From positions 1 to 6,997 of the forward strand of contig CAJANQ010000181.1 of the NCBI GenBank assembly GCA_903941145.1: DNA of 6,997 nt, given 5' to 3'. Origin of the DNA: an uncultured Actinomycetes bacterium. Lineage in GTDB: Bacteria > Actinomycetota > Acidimicrobiia > Acidimicrobiales > Microtrichaceae. This document shows positions 1 to 6,997 of the stretch, piece after piece (within the stretch, counting starts at the first letter, position 1; the number at the start of each line of letters is the position of its first letter). The notes beneath the pieces are model-generated. The model saw only the letters and a list, made by a program, of their open reading frames with translations, made no database searches and was not told the DNA's origin. Position numbers and translations under genes: made by a program.

Positions 1-1583
<1,583 letters not shown>

Positions 1584-1590
1584 GGCCCCA

Positions 1591-1595
1591 CTCTC
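1591..1595 (-). promoter_or_regulatory. Ribosome binding site deciding the acetoacetyl-CoA synthetase start
   Basis: GAGAG on the minus strand lies 7 bases upstream of the GTG at 1583. The spacing is good for a Shine-Dalgarno site, and the motif favours this GTG over the in-frame GTG at 1604. The same GCGAGAG core precedes the upstream YibE/F gene. Confidence 0.55.
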
Positions 1596-1684
1596 GCGCA
1601 GCACCAGATCACCGGACCCAATGCCCCCCCGAACGCGTCATCTCCGTCGACGTCACGGTCGACCGGGATGACGAGTTCGTCGCG

Positions 1685-3121
1685 TCAGGGGTTGTCCGGG
1701 TCGTCGCCGTCCCCGGCGGACTCGACGTAACGGTCCCAGTCGTCCTGCGTCGGCGAGGACGCGGGCCGGAGGTCGTCGTCCCCCGAGGTCGCAGGCTCGT
1801 CGACAGCCCCGTCCAACCCGGTCGGGACGGCGCTGCCGTCGGCCTTCCCGTCGGCCTTCGCGTCGGGCAGGCCGCGGCGACGGCCCACCACCAGGCGCGC
1901 CGCAAGGAGGGTCGTGATCGGCACGGCGGCGACCAGGCCGATCGAGCCGACGAGCGTCCGGACCACCTCGGTGGCCACGACCTCCGAGGACAGCACGCCG
2001 CCAAGGGGCCGGTTGGACTCGACAAACAGCAGGAGCAGCGGCAGCGACGCACCGGCGTAGGCCAGCGCCAGCGTGTTCACCGTCGACGCCACGTGGTCGC
2101 GGCCGATGCGGATCGCCCCCCGGTACAGGTCGGCGTACGAGATGTCGGGGTTGGCGGCCCGCAACTCGGCGACGGCGGAGGCCTGGGTGACGGTCATGTC
2201 GTCGATCGCGCCGAGCGCCCCCAGGATGATCCCGGCCAGCACCAGCCCCGAGAACGAGATGTTGCCGCCGAACGCGCGGATGTACTGCGCGTCCTCGGTC
2301 ACCAGCCCCGACAGCGTCGTGAGCTCCGTGAACGTCCAGGAGAGCACGACCACCACGACGAGCGCGGCGAGCGTGCCCAGCAGCGCGACGGTGGTGAGCG
2401 GGTGGATCCCGTGCGCGAGGTACAGCGCCAGGAACGCGATCAGCGACGAGGCCACGACCGCGACCAGGACCGGGTTCGACCCTTGGACCAGCGCCGGCAG
2501 CACGAACACGACGATCACGCCGATGCTGGCGACCAGCCCGGCGAGCGCAGCCAGCCCGCGGAGCCGGCCCTGCACCACCACCAGCACCGCGAAGGCGAGC
2601 GCCAGCACCACCAGGGGCCAGTCCCGCTCACGGTCGGCGAGCGAGTACTGGAACTCGGGCGCGGCGTCGGGCAGATAGCTGAGGACGATGCCCTGCCCCT
2701 TGGCGAAGTCAGGCAGTTCGCCGACGTCGTAGAGCTCGACCGACCGGACCTCGCCCTTGTTGGGGCCGTCCGACAGCCGGAAGAACAGGTTCACGCACAG
2801 CCCGGCCGTCCCGGCGAACGGCTGGTCCTCCGGCGCCAGCCCCTCGATCGTCGTCGTGGTGACGTTCGAGCCTTCCTCGCCGGGGCACGGGAACGCGGCG
2901 ACCTTGGTGACGGTGGCGTCGTACCAGGCCCTCGGCACGCCGAGCGCACCGAGCTCCCGGCGCTCGACCTTGCCCGGCCACAGGAGTGCGACCCCCACCA
3001 GCGTGGCCAGCGCCACGACGGCGACGATGAGCGTCAGGCGTCGACGCAGGTCGGGGTCGAACGCGTCGTCCAGCCCGTCGCCGTGCGAGTGGCCGTGGGA
3101 GTGGTCGTGGGAGCCGCCCAT
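1685..3121 (-). CDS. YibE/F-family multi-pass membrane protein with His-rich N-terminus
   Basis: This is a 478-residue integral membrane protein of the YibE/F family (Pfam YibE/F-like), whose biochemical function is unknown. Residues 4-16 are a cytosolic-looking His-rich stretch (SHDHSHGHSHGDG). A first membrane segment follows at about 29-48, then a non-membrane domain at about 50-166 with two cysteines (Cys79 and Cys109). About seven more hydrophobic segments follow near 168-184, 187-213, 217-236, 240-262, 290-306, 347-367 and 387-411. The conserved family motif GALGAIDDMTVTQASAV is at 301-317. The C-terminus (412-478) is hydrophilic and acidic, apparently disordered, and contains a KADGKADG repeat. 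The ATG at 3121 has GAGAG 9 bases upstream and starts only 18 bases after the esterase stop codon, which points to cotranscription and possible translational coupling. The His-rich start resembles metal-handling segments of other transporters, but a transport role is inference only. Confidence 0.88.
   Translation of the reverse strand: MGGSHDHSHGHSHGDGLDDAFDPDLRRRLTLIVAVVALATLVGVALLWPGKVERRELGALGVPRAWYDATVTKVAAFPCPGEEGSNVTTTTIEGLAPEDQPFAGTAGLCVNLFFRLSDGPNKGEVRSVELYDVGELPDFAKGQGIVLSYLPDAAPEFQYSLADRERDWPLVVLALAFAVLVVVQGRLRGLAALAGLVASIGVIVVFVLPALVQGSNPVLVAVVASSLIAFLALYLAHGIHPLTTVALLGTLAALVVVVVLSWTFTELTTLSGLVTEDAQYIRAFGGNISFSGLVLAGIILGALGAIDDMTVTQASAVAELRAANPDISYADLYRGAIRIGRDHVASTVNTLALAYAGASLPLLLLFVESNRPLGGVLSSEVVATEVVRTLVGSIGLVAAVPITTLLAARLVVGRRRGLPDAKADGKADGSAVPTGLDGAVDEPATSGDDDLRPASSPTQDDWDRYVESAGDGDDPDNP
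1836..1859. repeat. Perfect 12-base tandem duplication in the YibE/F C-terminal tail
   Basis: The 12-base unit CCGTCGGCCTTC occurs twice with no gap, at 1836-1847 and 1848-1859. On the coding strand it encodes KADG twice (residues 422-429) within the disordered acidic tail. Being a multiple of three, copy-number changes would keep the frame. It looks like a simple slippage duplication in a tolerant region. Confidence 0.9.
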
Positions 3122-3130
3122 CCCGACAGT

Positions 3131-3135
3131 CTCTC
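3131..3135 (-). promoter_or_regulatory. Ribosome binding site for the YibE/F gene in the 18-base intergenic gap
   Basis: GAGAG on the minus strand is 9 bases upstream of the ATG at 3121 and just after the esterase TGA (3142-3140). Ribosomes finishing the esterase would release almost on top of this site, which fits coupled translation. Confidence 0.55.
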
Positions 3136-3139
3136 GCCG

Positions 3140-4411
3140 TCAGGCGCCGGCGACGGGGACCGGGATGCCCTGTGCCTGACGTGCCGCCAGGTACTTCTCG
3201 TGCTCGTGGTGCAGGAACCGCTCGACCGACTCGACGGCGCGCACGGCGCGGGCGCTCGGGAACACCTCGAACGCGTGCTGGCCGCCGACCAGCTCGGCGT
3301 AGAGCACCGGGGCGTCGGACACGGCCCGGAGCTCCTCGACGAACGCCCGGGCGCCGGCCACCGGCACCAGGACGTCGCGGTCACCATGGATCACGAACAT
3401 CGGCGGGGCGTCCGGTCCCACATGGTCCACGGGCGAGTAGTTGCGCCAGAGCTCCTCTTCCTGCGCCGGCGACACCCCCATGACCATCCGCTCGACGAAC
3501 TGGCCGAACACCTCGTTGTGGTCGCCGTTACGGTCGAGCATGTCGTAGACGCCGTAGAACGGCACCGCGGCCTGGACCGACGTGTCGGCATCCTCGAAAC
3601 CGGGCTGGAAACGTTCGTCGTTCTGCGTGAGCGCAACGAGGGCACACAGGTGGCCGCCGGCCGAGCCGCCGGTCACGACCACGAAGTCGGGGTCGACCGA
3701 GTACTCGTCCGCGTGCTCACGGATCCACGCCAGGGCCCGCTTGCAGTCGATCAGATGGTCCGGGTACTGGACCTTGGGGCTCAGGCGGTAGTCGATGTTG
3801 AACCCGACCCACCCGCAGCTCGCCAGGTGGTTGAGCAGCGGGATCCCCTGCTGGTCCTTCGAGCCGATGACCCAGCCGCCGCCGTGGATCTGCAGCACGG
3901 CGGGCCGGCGTTCGCCGGTGCGGGCGCCATGGAGCGGCTCGTAGACGTCGAGCCGGAGCCGGTGGCCGTCCGGCGTGGCGTACGTGAGGTTGCGGGTGAT
4001 GGACCGGCGCCGGTTGCCCATGAGCACCGGCAGCACGGCACCGGCACGCATGGCCTGTGGAGCTTCGGCCAGCTCGTCGGCCGGGACCTCGGGCGCGAGG
4101 GCGGCGTCGAGCTGCTCGCCCGACCGGAGCCCCTCGCGGACCAGTCCCGCCATCCCGACCACGGACGCGGCGCTGAGCGCCAGCCCGACCTTGTCGGCGA
4201 CCGACAGCCCACCGTCCTTGCGGCGCAGCTCGCGCAGGGTCGTCAGCCCCCAGGCGGCGGTCACGAGCGGGGCCGCCTCGGTGGTGAGCCATGCGGCGAA
4301 GAACGACGGGATCGTGAGCACGCGGTTGCGGTGGCGGGGGCGGTAGGCGTTGCCGACGAGCGTGGCGCGCACCACGCCCTGACGGAACAGACGGGAGGAG
4401 AGGGCCGACAT
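3140..4411 (-). CDS. Alpha/beta-hydrolase esterase/lipase, LipC/LipQ/LipM-like (hormone-sensitive lipase type)
   Basis: This 423-residue serine hydrolase likely cleaves carboxylic or acylglycerol esters. The oxyanion-hole motif HGGGW is at 176-180, and the nucleophile elbow GGSAGG at 248-253 contains Ser250. The acid is probably Asp346 in HGDRDVLVP, and the base His379 in GGQHAFEVF. The segment TQNDERFQPGFEDADTSVQ and the following FYGVYD resemble mycobacterial LipC, as does the ~130-residue region before the hydrolase core. That N-terminal region has two hydrophobic stretches (about 33-57 and 72-92), suggesting membrane or lipid-body association; no signal peptidase site is evident. The ATG at 4411 is the only good start, because an in-frame TAG lies about 36 bases upstream; its ribosome binding site is weak. 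The gene diverges from the WS/DGAT gene and leads the leftward operon. In Mycobacterium tuberculosis, lipC, lipM and lipQ also neighbour WS/DGAT genes, supporting a role in storage-lipid or cell-envelope ester turnover. The exact substrate cannot be read from sequence. Confidence 0.9.
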   Translation of the reverse strand: MSALSSRLFRQGVVRATLVGNAYRPRHRNRVLTIPSFFAAWLTTEAAPLVTAAWGLTTLRELRRKDGGLSVADKVGLALSAASVVGMAGLVREGLRSGEQLDAALAPEVPADELAEAPQAMRAGAVLPVLMGNRRRSITRNLTYATPDGHRLRLDVYEPLHGARTGERRPAVLQIHGGGWVIGSKDQQGIPLLNHLASCGWVGFNIDYRLSPKVQYPDHLIDCKRALAWIREHADEYSVDPDFVVVTGGSAGGHLCALVALTQNDERFQPGFEDADTSVQAAVPFYGVYDMLDRNGDHNEVFGQFVERMVMGVSPAQEEELWRNYSPVDHVGPDAPPMFVIHGDRDVLVPVAGARAFVEELRAVSDAPVLYAELVGGQHAFEVFPSARAVRAVESVERFLHHEHEKYLAARQAQGIPVPVAGA

Positions 4412-4556
4412 CAGGCCAGTCTTGCCCGTCGGCGCCGCAGGGACCTATCCGCCCAGATCCCTGTATTGGCGCGGGAGGGGCGCGACGGGCCGTGACGCGG
4501 AAGAATGACCGGCGCACGGGACGGCCACCCGCCGCCCCACTGCGGAAGGGGTACTC
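4412..4556. promoter_or_regulatory. Divergent intergenic region between esterase and WS/DGAT genes
   Basis: These 145 bases separate the two oppositely oriented start codons and must hold promoters for both directions unless transcription enters from elsewhere. The most AT-rich patches are near 4445-4449 and 4462-4467 and are the likeliest melting sites. I find no convincing actinobacterial TANNNT -10 element on either strand, no long inverted repeat that would mark an operator, and no small gene. The only clear element is the WS/DGAT ribosome binding site. Promoter activity is inferred from gene orientation. Confidence 0.5.
4544..4551 (+). promoter_or_regulatory. Strong ribosome binding site for the WS/DGAT gene
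   Basis: GGAAGGGG ends 5 bases before the ATG at 4557. It supports this start over the in-frame ATG at 4575, and the resulting N-terminus MERLSGMDATFLY matches how the family normally begins. It is the best Shine-Dalgarno site in the window. Confidence 0.75.
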
Positions 4557-6098
4557 ATGGAACGCCTGTCAGGCATGGACGCCACGTTCCTGTACATCGA
4601 GACGCCGGCCGGCCACATGCACGTGGCCATGGTGGGCATCTACGACGTGTCGACGATGCCGGGGGGCTACTCCTTCGACCGCATCAAGTCGCACATCGCC
4701 GAGCGGCTGCAGGTCGTGCCCCCGTTCCGCCGGCGCCTGGTCGAGGTGCCGTTCCAGTTCCACCACCCGGTGTGGATCGAGGACCCGAACTTCAACCTGA
4801 ACTACCACGTCCGCCGCATCGGGTGCCCGGCCCCGGGTGGCCGCCGCGAGCTCGGCGAGGTCGCGGCACAGATCGCGTCGATCCCGCTCGACCGCACCCG
4901 GCCGCTCTGGGAGGCCTGGGTCATCGAGGGCCTCAAGCAGGACCGCGTCGGGTTTGTCGTCAAGGTCCATCACGCCGCCATCGACGGGGCCTCCGGCGCC
5001 GAGATCATGACCGCGCTCTACGACCTGGGCCCCGAGGCCGCGCCGCTCGAGCCGGTGGAGATCCCCACCGAGCGCATCCCGAACGACGCAGAGCTCGTCG
5101 GGTACGCCGCCATGTCCAAGCTCCGTCGGGCCAAGGAGGCCGTGCCGCTCATCGGCCGGACCGTGCAGTCGGTGGCCAACATGGTCGGCCGGGTCCGTAA
5201 CCCCGACGAGCACCACGGCGCAGTGCCACTCACCGCGCCCCGCACCCCGTTCAACCACTCCATCGGCCCGCACCGCTCGGTGGCCTTCGCCCGGGTGCCG
5301 CTCGACGAGACCAAGGCCGTCAAGGAGGCCCTCGGCGTCAAGGTCAACGACGTCGTGCTGGCGCTCTGCTCGGGGACGCTGCGCCGCTACCTCGAGCTGC
5401 ACGGCGGGATCCCCGAGGAGCCGCTCGTCGCCGTGTGCCCCGTCTCGGTCCGCGCCGAGGAGGAGCTGGGCACCTCGGGCAACAAGGTCTCGGCGATGTT
5501 CGCGTCCCTGGCCACCGACGTCGACGACCCTGGCGAGCGCCTCCGGACCATCTGCGACAGCACCGACGGCGCCAAGCAGGACCACAACGCCATCGGTGCC
5601 CGCATGCTCACCGACTGGGCCGAGTGGGCCGCGCCCAAGACGTTCGGCCTGGCGTCCCGGCTCTACAGCTCGATGAACCTGGCCGACTCCCACCGGGTGA
5701 TCCACAACCTGGTGATCTCCAACGTGCCGGGCCCGCCGTTCCCGCTCTACCTGGCGGGCGCGGAGCTGGTGGCGGCGTACCCGATGGGCCCGATCATCGA
5801 CGGCGCCGGTCTCAACATCACGGTCCTGTCGTACCGGGACCACGTCGACATCGGGTTCCTGGCCGACCGGGACCTGGTGCCCGACGTCTGGGACCTGGCC
5901 GCCCTGGTCCAGCCGGCGTTCGACGAGCTCAAGGAGCTCGCGGGCAACGTCGACCCGACCATCGTGAAGGCACCGGCCCCGGTGACCGCCACCTCGACCC
6001 GGGCCAAGAAGGCCGAGAAGAAGTCGGCCAGCACCGCCAAGAAGCCCAAGAAGGCCGACGGGAAAAAGTCGTCGAAGAAGGCCACCGCCGAGACCTGA
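4557..6098 (+). CDS. Wax ester synthase/diacylglycerol acyltransferase (WS/DGAT) with lysine-rich C-terminal tail
   Basis: This 513-residue acyltransferase should transfer an acyl group from acyl-CoA to a long-chain alcohol or diacylglycerol, making wax ester or triacylglycerol at the membrane or lipid-body surface. The N-terminus MERLSGMDATFLYIE is typical. The TRPLW motif is at 114-118, and the catalytic HHxxxDG is intact (His138, His139, Asp143, Gly144). The C-terminal domain has NDVVLAL at 264-270, SNVPGP at 388-393 and YPMGPIIDGAGLNITVLSY at 408-426. The enzyme fold ends near residue 465. Residues 471-513 are an added tail with 13 lysines, mostly in six KK pairs, mixed with Ala, Ser and Thr. 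Actinobacterial members are usually about 450-475 residues, so this tail accounts for the extra length. The gene diverges from a LipC-like esterase and is followed 45 bases later by an acyl-CoA synthetase, which fits acyl activation feeding ester storage. Preference for wax ester versus triacylglycerol cannot be predicted. Confidence 0.93.
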   Translation: MERLSGMDATFLYIETPAGHMHVAMVGIYDVSTMPGGYSFDRIKSHIAERLQVVPPFRRRLVEVPFQFHHPVWIEDPNFNLNYHVRRIGCPAPGGRRELGEVAAQIASIPLDRTRPLWEAWVIEGLKQDRVGFVVKVHHAAIDGASGAEIMTALYDLGPEAAPLEPVEIPTERIPNDAELVGYAAMSKLRRAKEAVPLIGRTVQSVANMVGRVRNPDEHHGAVPLTAPRTPFNHSIGPHRSVAFARVPLDETKAVKEALGVKVNDVVLALCSGTLRRYLELHGGIPEEPLVAVCPVSVRAEEELGTSGNKVSAMFASLATDVDDPGERLRTICDSTDGAKQDHNAIGARMLTDWAEWAAPKTFGLASRLYSSMNLADSHRVIHNLVISNVPGPPFPLYLAGAELVAAYPMGPIIDGAGLNITVLSYRDHVDIGFLADRDLVPDVWDLAALVQPAFDELKELAGNVDPTIVKAPAPVTATSTRAKKAEKKSASTAKKPKKADGKKSSKKATAET

Positions 6099-6107
6099 CC
6101 TGGTGGT

Positions 6108-6137
6108 GTGTCAGACCCCGGTCCGGTGACCTAGTTT
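6108..6137 (+). promoter_or_regulatory. Candidate promoter for a leaderless fadD transcript
   Basis: GTGTCA at 6108-6113 matches four of six bases of a TTGACA-type -35 box. After an 18-base spacer, TAGTTT at 6132-6137 fits the actinobacterial TANNNT -10 pattern. Transcription would start about 7 bases later, at or next to the GTG at 6144. No Shine-Dalgarno sequence is visible before that GTG, as expected for a leaderless message. The prediction rests on sequence pattern alone. Confidence 0.45.
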
Positions 6138-6143
6138 CTCGCC

Positions 6144-6997
6144 GTGGCCTACAACATCGCTGACCTCTTCGAGCACACCGTCGACGCCGTCCCCGACCGG
6201 CTCTGCCTGGTCGACGGCGACCGCACCTTCTCCTTCACCGAGCTGGACGAACGCGCCAACCGCATCGGCCACTGGCTGGCCGACCAGGGCGTGCAGCCCG
6301 GCGACCACGTCGGCATCTACGCCATGAACTCCGAGCAGTGGGTCTCGGCGATGCTCGGTGCCCTCAAGGTCCGGGCCGTCCCGATCAACGTCAACTACCG
6401 CTACGTCGAGGCGGAGCTGTCGTACCTGATCAACAACGCGCAGCTCGTGGCCTGCGTCTTCGACCAGGAGTACGCCCCCCGGCTGGCCAACGTCGTCGAC
6501 CAGGCGCCCAGCCTGCGCGTCCTGCTCCACATCGAGGACGGGTCCGGCGAGGACACCGCCGCGCTGGGCTCGACGTCCTTCGAGGAGGCAGCGGCGAGCG
6601 GCAGCCCCGAGCGGGACTTCCCCGAACGGTCGGGCGACGACGTCTACATCATCTACACCGGTGGCACGACCGGGATGCCCAAGGGCGTCATGTGGCGCTC
6701 CGAGGACATCTTCTTCGGGCTCGCCCAGGGCATCGACGCCGTGACCGGCGAACGGGTCGCCTCGGAGTACTCGCGAGCCGAGCAGGCCGCGGCCTCCGGC
6801 GGCCAGATGGTCTTCCTGGTGATCCCGCCGCTCATGCACGGCGCCGCACAGATCGCCACGCTCAGCCAGTGGTTCCTGGGCAACGCCACGGTGCTGCAGC
6901 GCAAGTTCGACCCCGAGGAAGCCTGGCAGCTGGTGCATGACCACGGCATCAGCGCAGGGATGATCACCGGCGACGCCGTTGCCCGTCCGATGATCGA
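6144..6997 (+). CDS. FadD19-like acyl-CoA synthetase, N-terminal half (runs off right edge)
   Basis: This ANL-family ligase activates a carboxylic acid with ATP and CoA through an acyl-adenylate. The 284 visible residues begin VAYNIADLFEHTVDAVPDR and include the FadD19-type segments NVNYRYVEAELSYL and GSPERDFPERS. The ATP-binding P-loop YTGGTTGMPKGVMWR starts at residue 171, followed by IPPLMHGAAQ and ITGDAVARP. These match mycobacterial FadD19, a ligase acting on steroid side chains, better than generic long-chain ligases. Full-length relatives are about 550 residues, so about half is present; the C-terminal lid domain is outside the window. GTG at 6144 fits the family N-terminus and a leaderless promoter, since no ribosome binding site precedes it. 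The gene lies 45 bases after the WS/DGAT stop. Substrate could be a sterol side chain, a long-chain or a branched acid; subfamily is moderately sure, substrate is not. Confidence 0.88.
   Translation, partial: MAYNIADLFEHTVDAVPDRLCLVDGDRTFSFTELDERANRIGHWLADQGVQPGDHVGIYAMNSEQWVSAMLGALKVRAVPINVNYRYVEAELSYLINNAQLVACVFDQEYAPRLANVVDQAPSLRVLLHIEDGSGEDTAALGSTSFEEAAASGSPERDFPERSGDDVYIIYTGGTTGMPKGVMWRSEDIFFGLAQGIDAVTGERVASEYSRAEQAAASGGQMVFLVIPPLMHGAAQIATLSQWFLGNATVLQRKFDPEEAWQLVHDHGISAGMITGDAVARPMI

Noticed and set aside
1624..1630. Run of seven C between the YibE/F and synthetase genes, considered as a phase-variable tract.
   Set aside because: It lies in an intergenic gap, outside both reading frames and not between recognisable promoter boxes. 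Such short runs are expected at this GC content.
2093..4495. An 800-codon open frame on the + strand opposite the YibE/F and esterase genes.
   Set aside because: Its translation is Arg/His/Asp/Gln-rich low-complexity sequence with no family motif, and it spans two well-supported genes on the other strand. High GC makes stop codons rare in antisense frames.
4505..5200. A + strand open frame whose ATG at 4505 lies upstream of the WS/DGAT start, possibly a leader peptide.
   Set aside because: It has no ribosome binding site, runs on through the WS/DGAT gene in another frame and gives an Arg/Pro/Gly-rich product.
4569..5843. A 424-codon open frame on the minus strand opposite the WS/DGAT gene.
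   Set aside because: It is antisense to an enzyme with an intact HHxxxDG motif and shows only biased composition, so it is a GC-driven shadow.
6099..6131. Possible terminator between the WS/DGAT and FadD genes (GACC-CC-GGTC).
   Set aside because: The stem is only four base pairs and no T-tract follows, so it does not qualify as an intrinsic terminator.

Overview
The window is very GC-rich, with third codon positions almost always G or C. Its proteins resemble actinobacterial lipid-metabolism families, so it most likely comes from an actinomycete-type genome (Actinomycetota). Corynebacteriales or an environmental high-GC actinobacterial lineage both fit. I cannot name a genus. No RNA genes, transposons, integrases, CRISPR arrays or phage genes are visible.

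Layout. Two transcription units diverge from a 145-base gap at 4412-4556. The leftward unit holds a LipC/LipQ/LipM-like alpha/beta-hydrolase esterase (4411-3140), a YibE/F-family multi-pass membrane protein with a His-rich N-terminus (3121-1685), and an acetoacetyl-CoA synthetase (from 1583 to beyond the left edge). The first two are 18 bases apart and almost certainly cotranscribed; the third follows after 101 bases. The rightward unit holds a wax ester synthase/diacylglycerol acyltransferase (WS/DGAT, 4557-6098) with an unusual lysine-rich tail, then a FadD19-like acyl-CoA synthetase (from 6144 to beyond the right edge). The synthetase seems to have its own promoter and to be translated leaderless.

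How the genes may work together. The synthetases make acyl-CoA and acetoacetyl-CoA from free acids. The WS/DGAT joins acyl-CoA to alcohol or diacylglycerol to form storage wax ester or triacylglycerol, and the esterase could hydrolyse such esters. Mycobacterial genomes also place LipC/LipM/LipQ-type esterases next to WS/DGAT genes, so the pairing is probably functional. The role of the YibE/F protein is unknown.

Oddities. The leftmost ~89 bases keep the acetoacetyl-CoA synthetase frame open but lose family similarity and normal codon use, suggesting a junction, rearrangement or assembly error. I see no strong case for a wholly new system. The best leads are the lysine-rich WS/DGAT tail, the divergent esterase/acyltransferase pair and the broken synthetase end.
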